The position numbers and the translations under genes are program-made. A stretch of DNA of 64,000 bases from Enterococcus pingfangensis (GTDB lineage Bacteria; Bacillota; Bacilli; Lactobacillales; Enterococcaceae). The stretch covers positions 286,363 to 350,362 of the forward strand of contig NZ_BJDP01000001.1 of assembly GCF_005405205.1 (NCBI RefSeq), written 5' to 3'. The notes beneath the pieces are model-generated. The model was not told the origin of the DNA, did not search any database, and saw only the letters and a program-made list of their open reading frames with translations. Positions 1 through 10,099 of the stretch are shown here, one piece after another; within the stretch, counting starts at the first letter, position 1, and each line of letters opens with the position of its first letter.

Positions 1-691
1 TTTGTTCATAATTATTTAGATTGAAATAATCTAACAATGTGCTGACATCACTGACCGTTTCTGCTCCAGAGTCGATCAAAGTCACTTGCTGCCCGATCGC
101 ATTTTGAATAACCGGACGCAGCAAAGGATAATGTGTGCAGCCTAAGATCAATGTATCCAGTTTTTCTTTTTTGAGCGGCAACAATGTTTGTGAAACGATT
201 TTTTTCGCAACAGAGCTGTTGTACTGATTGCTTTCAACGATCGGCACAAATTTCGGACAAGCCAAACTAGACACATATGTGTATGGTGCCTTCTCATGTA
301 ATTCATGCCGATACGAGTCGCTTTTAATCGTCCCTAATGTTCCGATGATCCCCACACGACCTGTATTACTCGCCTTCAATGCTGCTCGTGAGCCTGGTTG
401 AATAACACCGATCACAGGTATATCGACATTTTTTTTGATTTCTTCTAAAGCTACGGCAGTCGCTGTATTGCAAGCGATCACGAGCATCTTAATATTTTTT
501 TTCAATAAAAAACGAGTCATCTGCCAAGTAAACTCAATGATTTGTTCAGCTGGTCGCGGCCCGTATGGACAACGTGCCGTGTCTCCAAGATATAAAATTT
601 CTTCATTTGGCAACTGGCGCAGCGCTTCTTTGACTACAGTCAAACCGCCTACACCAGAGTCAATAAATCCAATCGGTCTTTCATTTGACAA
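1..691 (-). CDS. murI: Glutamate racemase, N-terminal part (cut by window edge)
   Basis: Glutamate racemase interconverts L- and D-glutamate in the cytoplasm and supplies D-Glu for peptidoglycan. The minus-strand translation begins [20 protein letters not shown] and continues with [13 protein letters not shown], the catalytic-cysteine motif VIACNTATA, and the second cysteine motif [11 protein letters not shown], all characteristic of MurI. The end of the protein lies left of position 1. I chose the TTG at 691 because AGGGTGAG sits a few bases upstream; a GTG at 700 is in frame but overlaps that ribosome-binding sequence. About 230 residues are visible, so only the last few dozen residues are missing. 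Identity is certain; the start is likely. Confidence 0.93.
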   Translation of the reverse strand, partial: MSNERPIGFIDSGVGGLTVVKEALRQLPNEEILYLGDTARCPYGPRPAEQIIEFTWQMTRFLLKKNIKMLVIACNTATAVALEEIKKNVDIPVIGVIQPGSRAALKASNTGRVGIIGTLGTIKSDSYRHELHEKAPYTYVSSLACPKFVPIVESNQYNSSVAKKIVSQTLLPLKKEKLDTLILGCTHYPLLRPVIQNAIGQQVTLIDSGAETVSDVSTLLDYFNLNNYEQ

Positions 692-841
692 AATGCTCAC
701 CCTATCTAGTTCCAAGTATCACCTTATTTTCCACTTTTTAATGAAATTTTTCAAGCCCTAGAACCCCGATCGATAAAAAGCGTTTTCTTTTGAACGAATA
801 ATAATCAATGCTACACTTAAATGAAAGAGAGGTGGATTAAA

Positions 842-1057
842 ATGGATAAAAAAGAACTGAACGAAAACTTAGGAAAAGTTTCTGCCGGTGATCGCAATCA
901 GGATCCTGCAATAAAAGAAACAGAAGAAAAGAAACAAGCAGCTGAACACGAACCTGGAATATTAGAAAAACTAGGCAAGACACAAGCCGGTGCTGTCTAT
1001 GAAGATCCTGCGATGAAAGAAACCGAGCGTGAAACAGAAAATGAAAAAGAAGATTAG
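842..1057 (+). CDS. Small acidic protein with an internal repeat
   Basis: A 71-residue, highly charged, Glu/Lys-rich protein with no signal peptide or membrane segment, probably cytoplasmic and largely disordered. It contains two copies of a roughly 20-residue unit: LGKVSAGDRNQDPAIKETE and LGKTQAGAVYEDPAMKETE. An ATG at 821 is in frame, but GAGAGGTGG just before 842 makes 842 the better start. Reading on past the TAG in the same frame gives QLNLGKLSQ, then a stop, which resembles the beginning of a third unit. I do not recognise the family. A strong terminator follows at 1123. Confidence 0.7.
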   Translation: MDKKELNENLGKVSAGDRNQDPAIKETEEKKQAAEHEPGILEKLGKTQAGAVYEDPAMKETERETENEKED

Positions 1058-1122
1058 CAGCTGAACTTAGGAAAATTGTCTCAATAAAGTGATTCCCTAA
1101 CTGCCTCTTGCTTGATCTTATT

Positions 1123-1160
1123 AAAAAGTGAGGATCTCTTTGAAGAGGTCCTCACTTTTT
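1123..1160. terminator. Bidirectional rho-independent terminator
   Basis: The arm AAAAAGTGAGGATCTCTT pairs with AAGAGGTCCTCACTTTTT across a short loop, with one G-T pair. A-tract and T-tract flank both sides, so it can serve the convergent small repeat gene (plus strand) and the amino-acid transporter operon (minus strand). Confidence 0.9.
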
Positions 1161-1810
1161 TAATAGTTATATTTGCTTGTTTCCAAAAAGCTAGAGACGA
1201 GCGATAGTAAGTAACAAACGACAAAGTACATCAAGGTCATCGCGATAAACATCGGAATGACATAATTAGTATTTTGTCCATAAACGATTTTAGCGTTATG
1301 CGTCAGTTCCGGTAAAGAAATGATCACTGCTAATGAAGTGTCTTTAATCAAAGAAATCAACTGACTTAAAATAGCTGGCAGCATCGCTTTGAATGCTTGC
1401 GGGATAATGATCAATAGCAAGGTTTGAACATAAGTCAAACCAGAAGACATCCCCGCTTCTGTTTGCCCTTTAGGCACAGAATTCAAACCGGCACGGAATA
1501 TTTCTGACAGCATTGCGGATTCAAAAATCGTCAATGCGGCAACGGCTGCCCAAAAGATATTCAGCTTGATCCCAATTTGCGGCAAAGCAAAGTAGGTGAA
1601 GAAAATAATTAGCAACAGCGGCAAGTTTCGAATGATATCGACAATGATTCCTACGATTCGCGAAAGAAACGGGACGTTGCTGTAACGGACAGTTCCTGCG
1701 ATCCCGCCAAGAATCATACTAAAAATGATTGAGACAATCGACACTTGGATCGTCACCCACAGCCCATCTAAAAGGAAACGCAGATTCATCCATGAAAAAG
1801 CTTCACTCAT
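1160..1810 (-). CDS. glnP: Amino-acid ABC transporter permease (GlnP type)
   Basis: A 216-residue inner-membrane permease of the His/Glu/Gln/Arg/opine family. Hydrophobic helices span the protein and the ATPase-contact loop reads AGLNSVPKGQTEAGMSSG, the EAA-type motif of polar amino-acid permeases. It is the last gene of a four-gene minus-strand operon (ATPase, binding protein, permease, permease) matching the Bacillus glnQHMP layout, and lies 19 bp after the other permease. The two permeases should form a heterodimer. Substrate is most likely glutamine or glutamate, but sequence alone does not fix it. The stop lies within the edge of the shared terminator. Confidence 0.85.
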   Translation of the reverse strand: MSEAFSWMNLRFLLDGLWVTIQVSIVSIIFSMILGGIAGTVRYSNVPFLSRIVGIIVDIIRNLPLLLIIFFTYFALPQIGIKLNIFWAAVAALTIFESAMLSEIFRAGLNSVPKGQTEAGMSSGLTYVQTLLLIIIPQAFKAMLPAILSQLISLIKDTSLAVIISLPELTHNAKIVYGQNTNYVIPMFIAMTLMYFVVCYLLSLVSSFLETSKYNY

Positions 1811-1829
1811 ATTCTGTTACTCCTTCCTT

Positions 1830-2474
1830 TTAGGCTTTCGACCAATGTTTATCTAAATAATTCATTAGATAAGACAGCGGCAGTGTTAAGATCAAATAGA
1901 ATAATCCGACAATAATATAAGTATCAAAGGTATTGAATGTTGTGCTGGCAATCAGGTCTCCTTGGTACATCAAATCTAGACCTGCGACCATTGCCAAAAT
2001 GGATGAATTTTTGATCAGATTGATAAACTGATTTCCCAGCGGCGGGATAACGATTTTAAACGCTTGCGGTAAAATAATGTAGCGCATCGTTTCAGCATAA
2101 GTAAAGCCAGAAGAAAGACCAGCTTCCATTTGCCCTTTCGGTACAGTCTGGATCCCAGAACGAACCGTTTCGGCAATAAAAGCAGAAGTATAGATTATCA
2201 AACCGATCGTTCCAGCTTGAAAGCCGTCAAAACTATAGAAATACATCGGTGCTATGACATAAAAAAACATCACGATAATCAGCAATGGGATATTACGAAA
2301 GAAAGCCACATATGCTTTCGCTAAATGACGAACGACCCGATTGTGGGACAGTTGCAAAATCGCCATCAATGTTCCGATAATCAAACTAAAAACTAATGCT
2401 AGCAAACTCGCATAGATCGTATATTTGAACCCGCTGACAAAATCAGCTGAAAAAGTTTGGAATAATTGTGTCAT
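1830..2474 (-). CDS. glnM: Amino-acid ABC transporter permease (GlnM type)
   Basis: A 214-residue membrane permease paralogous to its downstream neighbour, with the loop VRSGIQTVPKGQMEAGLSSG that docks onto the ATPase. About five hydrophobic segments are visible. Its ATG overlaps the stop codon of the binding-protein gene in a TAATG junction, indicating translational coupling. It probably pairs with the GlnP-like permease to form the channel of a glutamine/glutamate importer. Confidence 0.85.
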   Translation of the reverse strand: MTQLFQTFSADFVSGFKYTIYASLLALVFSLIIGTLMAILQLSHNRVVRHLAKAYVAFFRNIPLLIIVMFFYVIAPMYFYSFDGFQAGTIGLIIYTSAFIAETVRSGIQTVPKGQMEAGLSSGFTYAETMRYIILPQAFKIVIPPLGNQFINLIKNSSILAMVAGLDLMYQGDLIASTTFNTFDTYIIVGLFYLILTLPLSYLMNYLDKHWSKA

Positions 2475-3307
2475 TAGAACTGTGCCCCCTTTTCTGCTCG
2501 GCCGTCTGCATCTTTAGGGAACCATTTTTCAAAAATTTCATCATAGGTACCGTTGTCATGCATTTTAGACAATGCGTCATTAACCTCTTGCAAGAAGTCG
2601 TCTTGGCCTTTGTTGATGGCAATCCCATAAGGTTCGTTTGTAAACGCACCGCCTGCCAATTCATAATTTTTATTTTCTGAAGCCATTCCTAACAAAATGG
2701 CGTTATCTGTTGTCATCGCTTGACCTTGGCCTGATTGCAATGCCGTGAATGCTTCGGCATAATTTTCCAGTTCAAGAATCTTTGCATCTGGCGCGTTTTT
2801 GCGGATATTGATACTTGAAGTAGATCCTTTGACGGCTAAGACCGTATCATCAGCAGTCAAACTTTTGACATCTTTGATTGGACTCCCTTTTTTAACTAGC
2901 AGCGATTGCCCAGCATCAAAATAAATATCAGAAAAATCAACTTGCTCTTTCCGCTCTTCAGTGATCGTCATCGTTGCAATGATCGCATCGATATTTCCAT
3001 TTTTCAACAATGGAATCCGAGTCTTTGACGTCACTTCGGTAAATTCAGCCTTGCCATCTTTTCCTAAAATTTCTTTAGTGATCGCTTTGGCGATATCAAT
3101 ATCAAAACCTTCAACTTCCCGTGTTTTGATATCCATCATGCCGAATAGACGCGTATCATATTTTACTCCCCATACGATGGTCGGTTCTTCTTTGATACGT
3201 TTTGCGATATTTTCATTTGCGACGCTTTTCCCTTTACAGCCGGACAGTACGATCACAACTAGCAGCGGCAAGAATAAAAGGGCGCCTACTTTTTTTATCT
3301 TCGACAT
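2474..3307 (-). CDS. glnH: Amino-acid ABC transporter substrate-binding lipoprotein
   Basis: A 277-residue extracellular solute-binding protein of family 3. The N-terminus is a lipoprotein signal with lipobox VLSGC, so the mature protein is anchored to the outer face of the membrane. DIDIAKAITKEILG, MTITEERKEQVDFSDIYF and a GSTSS stretch are typical of glutamine/glutamate binders, including the polar residues that clamp the amino-acid group. It sits between the ATPase gene (10 bp gap) and the first permease gene (1 bp overlap). Glutamine or glutamate is the likely ligand by family and operon layout. Confidence 0.87.
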   Translation of the reverse strand: MSKIKKVGALLFLPLLVVIVLSGCKGKSVANENIAKRIKEEPTIVWGVKYDTRLFGMMDIKTREVEGFDIDIAKAITKEILGKDGKAEFTEVTSKTRIPLLKNGNIDAIIATMTITEERKEQVDFSDIYFDAGQSLLVKKGSPIKDVKSLTADDTVLAVKGSTSSINIRKNAPDAKILELENYAEAFTALQSGQGQAMTTDNAILLGMASENKNYELAGGAFTNEPYGIAINKGQDDFLQEVNDALSKMHDNGTYDEIFEKWFPKDADGRAEKGAQF

Positions 3308-3317
3308 ACGCCGCCTC

Positions 3318-4055
3318 CTAATGATTGATTACTTTGCTGACAAATTGCTGTGCTCGCTCATCTTCCGGTTTATCAAAGAAGCCTTTGACATCTCGTGTGT
3401 CTTCTAACACTTCCCCATTTGCCATGAAAATGATCCGATCCGCTACTTCTTTCGCAAATCCCATCTCATGAGTCACGACGATCATTGACATGCCATCGCG
3501 GGCGATTTTTTTCATAACATTCAAGACATCACCGATCATTTCTGGATCTAGCGCAGAAGTCGGCTCATCAAAAAGCAGCAAGTCGGGATTCATCGCTAAA
3601 CCACGGGCGATGGCAATCCGTTGTTGCTGGCCTCCGGATAACATTGAAGGATATGAATCCTTCTTATCTAACATGTCTACGCGATTTAATAATTTCTCAG
3701 CAGTTTTTATCGCTTCTTCAGATGATTGTTTCAAAACTTTGATTGGTGCTAACGTAATATTTTCTAACGCTGTCTTATTAGGATAAAGATTAAAATGTTG
3801 AAAGACCATTCCGATATCTTTGCGAATATCTTTCAACTTAACATCTTTGCTATGTAAGTCTTTGTCATTCACCATGAGTTGTCCAGAGGTAATTCCTTCC
3901 AGACCATTGATACACCGTAACATTGTACTTTTCCCTGAGCCGGATGGTCCGATGACTACAACGACCTCACCTTTTTCGAAGGTCAAGTTAATATTTTTCA
4001 AGGCATGAAACTTCCCATAGTATTTTTCTACATGCTTAAATTCCACCATTGGCAT
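3318..4055 (-). CDS. glnQ: Amino-acid ABC transporter ATPase
   Basis: A 245-residue ABC ATPase that energises the glnQHMP-type importer from the cytoplasm. Walker A is GPSGSGKST, the signature is LSGGQQQR, Walker B is LLLFDEPTSALDP, and the switch histidine lies in VVTHEMGFA. It is the first gene of the operon. GAGGTGG precedes the ATG, and a sigma-A-like promoter lies at 4110-4139. Full length and intact. Confidence 0.9.
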   Translation of the reverse strand: MPMVEFKHVEKYYGKFHALKNINLTFEKGEVVVVIGPSGSGKSTMLRCINGLEGITSGQLMVNDKDLHSKDVKLKDIRKDIGMVFQHFNLYPNKTALENITLAPIKVLKQSSEEAIKTAEKLLNRVDMLDKKDSYPSMLSGGQQQRIAIARGLAMNPDLLLFDEPTSALDPEMIGDVLNVMKKIARDGMSMIVVTHEMGFAKEVADRIIFMANGEVLEDTRDVKGFFDKPEDERAQQFVSKVINH

Positions 4056-4109
4056 GTTTAACCACCTCTTTTTTCCTTATTATTCTCTAATTATTCCAAT
4101 GTGGGTCTA

Positions 4110-4139
4110 ATTATATGCTAAATATTTTTACTTTGTAAA
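4110..4139 (-). promoter_or_regulatory. Promoter of the amino-acid transporter operon
   Basis: On the minus strand TTTACA is followed by 18 bases and TATAAT, about 55 bp upstream of the glnQ start. Both hexamers are close to sigma-A consensus. I see no riboswitch or T-box between it and the gene. Confidence 0.7.
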
Positions 4140-4290
4140 GAAAAATACCTGATGTTAGAAAAAAACATTTGAATTGCTTCTGTTTCGATGTAACGTTTCC
4201 TTACATATTTACTAGTTACTCTTTCAACAAAAATAGTAATAAGAGTTGTCTTGACTGAAAAAAAAAGGTAGTATTTGAAGAGACTATTGA

Positions 4291-5328
<1,038 letters not shown>

Positions 5329-5355
5329 CTAATTGCTTAAAACTTGAATAAAATG

Positions 5356-5405
5356 AATCGACCGTCAACAATCAGTGAACTGACTTTTGGCGATCGATTT
5401 TTTTA
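5356..5405. terminator. Terminator shared by trpS and hemH
   Basis: AATCGACCGTCAA pairs with TTGGCGATCGATT (one mismatch and one G-T pair), enclosing an inner TCAGT/ACTGA stem and followed by a T run. It lies between convergent trpS and hemH, and overlaps the end of hemH. Confidence 0.75.
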
Positions 5406-6344
5406 CATTTCTTCTATTATAGAGTGCAAAATATTGGTAAATTCTGGTGAATCATTAAATGGATGCACGTATTCAAAATATTCTCCACCGTTTTCCATAA
5501 AATACCCGCGATTTTCATCATCGATTTCTTCGATCGTTTCCAAACAGTCCGCTACAAAACCTGGAGTGATCACTAAAACTTTTTTAACATTTTGACTTGG
5601 AAAAGCCTTTAAAGTCTCCGAAGTCATCGGTGTCAACCACTGTCCCGGTCCGAACTTTGATTGATAAGAATGCGCGTAAGGAAAATCACCTAATTTTTCC
5701 ATGACTTTCTGAGTAGTCAGCTGGCACTGTTCTTCGTAAGGATCCCCCTGATCTACTATCGAAACGGGAATTCCGTGATAAGAAAATAAGATCATATCAA
5801 ACGTTTTACCCGACAGATGCTGCTTGATCTGATCTGTCAGCAATTGAATGTATCCCTCATGGTCATAAAATGAACTGGAAATTCTAAGCTGCGGAATCTC
5901 TGCCGCCTTTTGATAAACTTGGCTGATCTGATCATAAATTGGCGCAACAGTAGTTTCAGAATACTGTGGATATAATGGGACAACACACAATTCCGTCATC
6001 CCTGCTTGTTTCATCTCAGCAAGTGTTTCTTGGACCCCTGGATTGCCATAAGTCATCGCGTAACGAACGATCGTATCTGGCATAAGCGCTTGTAAGAGTA
6101 CTGCCTGCTTTTTAGTATAGATCCAAAGCGGCGAACCTTCTTCGCGCCAAATTTTTTGATAGGTGCGCGCGGTTTTTCTGGGGCGAATCTGCAATACGAT
6201 CCCGTGTAAGATTGGCAGCCACAACCCACGCGGCCACCGGATCACTCGACGATCAGACAAAAACTCAGCTAGAAAACTTTTTACGGCCTTCGGTGTCGGT
6301 TCCTCGGGTGTTCCTAAATTTACTAACAAAATCCCTTTTCTCAT
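5403..6344 (-). CDS. hemH: Ferrochelatase (porphyrin ferrochelatase)
   Basis: A protein of about 313 residues of the HemH/CpfC family, which inserts ferrous iron into a porphyrin. It starts MRKGILLVNLGTPEEPT. FSYHGIP holds the conserved active-site histidine, and SKFGPGQWLTP and VITPGFVADCLETIEE (with the family's conserved Glu) follow. I chose the ATG at 6344 because AAGGA is well spaced before it, whereas the ATG three codons upstream overlaps that sequence. No other haem-biosynthesis gene is in the window; enterococci generally cannot make haem, so this may act on imported porphyrin. In Firmicutes the preferred substrate is coproporphyrin III, which cannot be told from this sequence. Confidence 0.92.
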   Translation of the reverse strand: MRKGILLVNLGTPEEPTPKAVKSFLAEFLSDRRVIRWPRGLWLPILHGIVLQIRPRKTARTYQKIWREEGSPLWIYTKKQAVLLQALMPDTIVRYAMTYGNPGVQETLAEMKQAGMTELCVVPLYPQYSETTVAPIYDQISQVYQKAAEIPQLRISSSFYDHEGYIQLLTDQIKQHLSGKTFDMILFSYHGIPVSIVDQGDPYEEQCQLTTQKVMEKLGDFPYAHSYQSKFGPGQWLTPMTSETLKAFPSQNVKKVLVITPGFVADCLETIEEIDDENRGYFMENGGEYFEYVHPFNDSPEFTNILHSIIEEM

Positions 6345-6644
6345 GCTTAACATCCTTCATCTTAAATTCTAAATTAAACTATAGCAGAAGCAACGCAAAA
6401 AAACACTTGTAATACTTATTGAAAGAAGAATTTTTAGCTTATTCAGAAGCTCCATAAAAGTTTGCCTCATCTGTTCTAGAATAAATAGTTTTTAATAAAA
6501 TTAATTTTAGTTTACACTTGGTATTTTATGTCTACTAACTAATCTCATCACCCCTTTTAGAAATTCGATCTTAGAAACTGCCCTTTTCCTTCTTTTTTTC
6601 TCATGGTAAAATAAAAAGTGAGAAAGTCGAAGGAGTTATGTTGG

Positions 6645-7214
6645 ATGAATTTTCATGAATTGTATCAAAAACTAGAACTTGCCCCGGTAATCGCAGCGGC
6701 AAAAAATGAAACCGATTTAGATGCTGCCGTAAATTCAGAAGCAGAAGTCATCTTTATTCTCCAGTCACATATTATGGAGTTAACTGAACTATCCAACAAA
6801 ATCAAATCTAGTGGGAAAGCCGCAATTTTACACGCCGATTTAGTCAAAGGTTTATCTTCTGATGAAAAAGCGATCGACTACATCAAACAAACCACTTCTT
6901 TTGACGGGATTATCTCGACGAAACCAACCATTATTCACCAAGCAAAAAGACATCATTTATTAGCGATCCAACGTTTTTTTTTACTAGATTCTTCTGCCCT
7001 AGAAAACATCGATCGTCAACTAAAATATTCCGAAGCAGATTTAGTTGAAGTTCTCCCAAACATTGCTCCAAAAATTATCAAAGAGTTGGTCAATCACTCT
7101 AGAAAGCCATTAATCGTTGGTGGATTGATTCGTGATAAGGAAGATATCATGGGCGCATTAGGTGCTGGCAGTCTTGCTGTCTCGACGACCGAAAGTTCAA
7201 TTTGGGCTGTTTAG
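6645..7214 (+). CDS. glpP: Glycerol-3-phosphate-responsive antiterminator GlpP
   Basis: A 189-residue GlpP-family protein. Members bind G3P and then RNA, preventing termination in leaders of glycerol genes. Family features include FILQSHIMELTEL, ILHADLVKGL, DGIISTKPTIIHQAK, VEVLPNIAPKII and PLIVGGLIRDKEDI near the C-terminus. AAGGAG lies 9 bases before the ATG at 6645; a longer reading from 6618 is less likely. A promoter and a long terminator hairpin (7274-7332) separate it from the redox operon downstream, an arrangement suited to GlpP control. Confidence 0.92.
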   Translation: MNFHELYQKLELAPVIAAAKNETDLDAAVNSEAEVIFILQSHIMELTELSNKIKSSGKAAILHADLVKGLSSDEKAIDYIKQTTSFDGIISTKPTIIHQAKRHHLLAIQRFFLLDSSALENIDRQLKYSEADLVEVLPNIAPKIIKELVNHSRKPLIVGGLIRDKEDIMGALGAGSLAVSTTESSIWAV

Positions 7215-7217
7215 TGA

Positions 7218-7246
7218 TTGTTGAACTTTTTTATAAGTGTTATAAT
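7218..7246 (+). promoter_or_regulatory. Promoter of the G3P redox operon
   Basis: TTGTTG and TATAAT are separated by 17 bases directly after the glpP stop codon. Transcription would start near 7253, just before the leader hairpin, so the redox operon can be transcribed separately from glpP. Confidence 0.65.
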
Positions 7247-7273
7247 ACAGTTAACTAAATAATTGCTAGAGAT

Positions 7274-7332
7274 AAAAGAGTATAGCCGCAAACGTCAACA
7301 AACATTGGCGTTTGTTTCCTATACTCTTTTTT
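7274..7332 (+). promoter_or_regulatory. Leader terminator, likely GlpP target
   Basis: A two-part hairpin: outer arms AAAAGAGTATAG / CTATACTCTTTT and inner arms CAAACGTCAA / TTGGCGTTTG, followed by a T run. It lies in the untranslated leader between a good promoter and the first redox gene. Bacillus GlpP acts at such leader terminators when G3P is bound, so this is the expected target; binding itself is inferred. Confidence 0.8.
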
Positions 7333-7390
7333 GCTGCAATCCAAACAAATCCAGAGTGACTGTTCACTCAAATACGTAGGAGGAAAATTT

Positions 7391-8839
7391 ATGTATGATG
7401 TAATTGTAATCGGTTGCGGAATCGTCGGTGCCGCGACCGCCTATGAATTGAGCAAGTACCAATTAAAAACGTTAGTCTTAGAAGCAGAAAACGATGTGAG
7501 CTTAGGCGCGACTAGAGCCAACAGTGCCATTTTACATGCCGGCTATGACCCAGAACCAGGTACTTTGATGGCAAAATTAAATGTTGAAGGTGCAGAACGG
7601 GCAAAAGTGCTCTGTCAAAAACTTTCGGTCCATTATAATCAAATCGGTTCACTCGTAGTCGCTTTTTCAGCAGAAGAATTAACACTGATCCAAGCACTTT
7701 ATGAACGCGGCGTCAGAAATGGTGTGAAAGAATTAGAGATTCTCGATCAAGCAGCACTGCTTAAAAAGGAACCGAATCTTTCTCATAAAGCCCTCGGTGC
7801 TCTTTACGCTCCAACTGCAGCGATCGTAAACCCATGGGAGTTTTGCCTCGCCTTAGCAGAAACCGCTGCAAAAAACGACGTGGAGATTGCTTTGGATAAT
7901 CGAGTGATTGCGATCAAACAAATAGCAGATGGTTACGAAGTTACGACAAATAAAGCAACCTATCAGACAAAATACATTATGAATGCCGCTGGTGTCCACT
8001 CTGATGATATTCATAACTTGATCGCTGAACCAAATTTCGAAATCAAACCAAATCGCGGCGAGTATTACTTGTTAGATAAATCAGAAGGCACCGTCGTTCA
8101 GCACGTTGTTTTCCAATGCCCATCTAGCAGCGGTAAAGGCGTCTTGATCAGTCCAACTGTTCATGGCAATTTAGTCGTTGGACCGAACTCAGAAAGTATC
8201 AAGCGAACTGATTTAGACAGCGGAAAAGATACGGGAAATACGATTGCTGGATTAAAAACGGTCGTTGATTTGGCGAAAAAATCAGTGCCTGATCTTAATT
8301 TGCGGCAATCGATCCGTAATTTTTCTGGCGTTCGTGCCAACAGCACTGCTGATGATTTTATCATACAAGAAGCAGCTCCGGGCTTTATTGATTTAGCTGG
8401 GATCAAGTCTCCTGGTCTGACGGCTGCTCCAGCGATCGCCCTATACGCAATCGAGCTATTGGAAAAAGTGGCAGGAAAAAAATTTAAACAGAAAGAGTTC
8501 CATAACGATTCGCGAGAAAAAATTATTTTCCAAGAACTAAGTTTCAAAGAAAAAAATGAAGTGATCGCTAAAAATAGTACTTACGGTAGAGTTATTTGCC
8601 GCTGTGAGACTGTCACTGAAGGCGAGATTCGAACAGCTGTGCAATCCTCTATTCCTCCTGTTTCTATCGATGGGATCAAACGCAGATGCAATGCGGGCAT
8701 GGGACGTTGCCAAGGCGGATTTTGCGGACCGCGAGTAGTTGACATTTTAGCCGATGAGCTGGATTGCTCGCCGCTAGATATTTTACAAGATCGCGCAGAC
8801 AGTTATGTTTTAGTCGAAGCTACCAAAGGAGGACGTTAA
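7391..8839 (+). CDS. FAD-dependent oxidoreductase with C-terminal Fe-S domain (GlpA-like)
   Basis: A 482-residue flavoprotein of the DAO / glycerol-3-phosphate dehydrogenase superfamily. The N-terminal dinucleotide fold reads VIVIGCGIVGAATAYELS and is followed by GATRANSAILHAGYD. The C-terminal ~100 residues form a BFD-like [2Fe-2S] domain with CRCETVTEGE and CNAGMGRCQGGFCGP. AGGAGG precedes the ATG at 7391, so the longer frame from 7331 is rejected. With the next two genes it resembles a GlpABC-like anaerobic G3P dehydrogenase, supported by glpP upstream. Electron acceptor unknown. Confidence 0.85.
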   Translation: MYDVIVIGCGIVGAATAYELSKYQLKTLVLEAENDVSLGATRANSAILHAGYDPEPGTLMAKLNVEGAERAKVLCQKLSVHYNQIGSLVVAFSAEELTLIQALYERGVRNGVKELEILDQAALLKKEPNLSHKALGALYAPTAAIVNPWEFCLALAETAAKNDVEIALDNRVIAIKQIADGYEVTTNKATYQTKYIMNAAGVHSDDIHNLIAEPNFEIKPNRGEYYLLDKSEGTVVQHVVFQCPSSSGKGVLISPTVHGNLVVGPNSESIKRTDLDSGKDTGNTIAGLKTVVDLAKKSVPDLNLRQSIRNFSGVRANSTADDFIIQEAAPGFIDLAGIKSPGLTAAPAIALYAIELLEKVAGKKFKQKEFHNDSREKIIFQELSFKEKNEVIAKNSTYGRVICRCETVTEGEIRTAVQSSIPPVSIDGIKRRCNAGMGRCQGGFCGPRVVDILADELDCSPLDILQDRADSYVLVEATKGGR

Positions 8840-8840
8840 T

Positions 8841-10097
8841 ATGCATGATTTAATTGTGATCGGCGGTGGTCCCGCTGGATTAGCAGCTGCAACCGCGGCT
8901 TATGAAAACGGCATCAAAGATATTTTGATTATCGAACGCGACCAAAAATTGGGTGGGATATTGAATCAATGTATCCATAATGGGTTTGGACTGCATCATT
9001 TTAAAGAAGAATTGACCGGTCCTGAATATGCGGCACGTTTTATTGATCAGGTTCAAAAAACGGAGATCACCGTTCTCTTAGATACGATGGTATTAGAAGT
9101 GACTGAAGATAAAGAAGTTCACATCGTTAATAAAGACCAAGGCTATCAGATCCTAAAAGCTAAAGCTTTAGTCTTTGCGATGGGCTGTCGTGAACGAACG
9201 CGCGGTGCGATTGGTATCGCCGGCAGTCGACCAGCTGGTGTCTACACAGCCGGTACAGCGCAGCGCTATGTCAATATGGAGGGGTATTTAGTTGGCAAAA
9301 AAGTCATTATTTTAGGTTCAGGTGATATTGGTCTGATCATGGCGCGGCGAATGACTTTAGAAGGGGCAGAAGTATTGGCTTGTATCGAAGTAATGCCCTA
9401 TTCTGGCGGCTTGACGCGAAATATCGTTCAATGCCTAGATGATTTTGATATTCCTTTGTATCTTTCCCACACGATCACTGAAATTCGCGGCAAAAATCGC
9501 GTCGAGCAAGTCGTTGTTTCAAAAGTTGATGACAACCGGCAACCGATTGCTGGAACAGAGCGCACTTTTGATTGCGACACGATTTTGTTATCTGTTGGTT
9601 TGCTGCCGGAAAATGAATTGAGCCGCGATGCAAAGCTCAACTTAGATACTAAGACTAGCGGTCCTTTTGTTTACGAAAATATGGAGACTTCGACTCCTGG
9701 TATTTTCGCCTGCGGCAATGTAGTTCACGTCCATGATTTAGTCGACTTCGTAACTGCGGAAAGTATCAAAGCGGGAACTGCCGCAGCCGCTTATATTTTA
9801 GGTCAAGAAAATGAACAATCCAGATGCTTTACCGTCAAAAATGGTGATCACGTGACCTATGTCGTCCCTCAATTGATCCGTGATGAAAATGTCGCTCGCA
9901 GGGTAGAACTTTTCTTCCGCGTCAATCAAGTCTTCGATGAAAGCCAGATTTTGATTAAATCACAAGGCGAAGTTTTAGTGAAGCAGAAAAAAAGCTACAT
10001 CGTACCTGGTGAAATGGAAAAAATCAAACTTTCTAAAAAAATCTTGGATAAAGCGGCGAATGGTGAATTGGAAATTTGTGTCGAGGAGGTCAAGTAA
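8841..10097 (+). CDS. FAD/NAD(P)-dependent oxidoreductase (GlpB-like partner)
   Basis: A 418-residue pyridine-nucleotide-type flavoprotein. FAD fold near the N-terminus: VIGGGPAGLAAATAA; second fold near residue 150: VIILGSGDIGLIMARRM; and ATG-equivalent and FACGNVVHVHDLVDF near the end of the FAD domain. It starts 1 bp after the GlpA-like gene and ends just before the DUF1667 gene, so the three are one transcript. It lacks a conserved CxxC redox disulfide. Its likely role is to pass electrons from the GlpA-like subunit. Confidence 0.83.
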   Translation: MHDLIVIGGGPAGLAAATAAYENGIKDILIIERDQKLGGILNQCIHNGFGLHHFKEELTGPEYAARFIDQVQKTEITVLLDTMVLEVTEDKEVHIVNKDQGYQILKAKALVFAMGCRERTRGAIGIAGSRPAGVYTAGTAQRYVNMEGYLVGKKVIILGSGDIGLIMARRMTLEGAEVLACIEVMPYSGGLTRNIVQCLDDFDIPLYLSHTITEIRGKNRVEQVVVSKVDDNRQPIAGTERTFDCDTILLSVGLLPENELSRDAKLNLDTKTSGPFVYENMETSTPGIFACGNVVHVHDLVDFVTAESIKAGTAAAAYILGQENEQSRCFTVKNGDHVTYVVPQLIRDENVARRVELFFRVNQVFDESQILIKSQGEVLVKQKKSYIVPGEMEKIKLSKKILDKAANGELEICVEEVK

Positions 10098-10099
10098 GG

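Noticed and set aside
435..761. Plus-strand open frame of 108 codons
   Set aside because: It is antisense to murI, whose minus-strand reading frame carries clear catalytic motifs.
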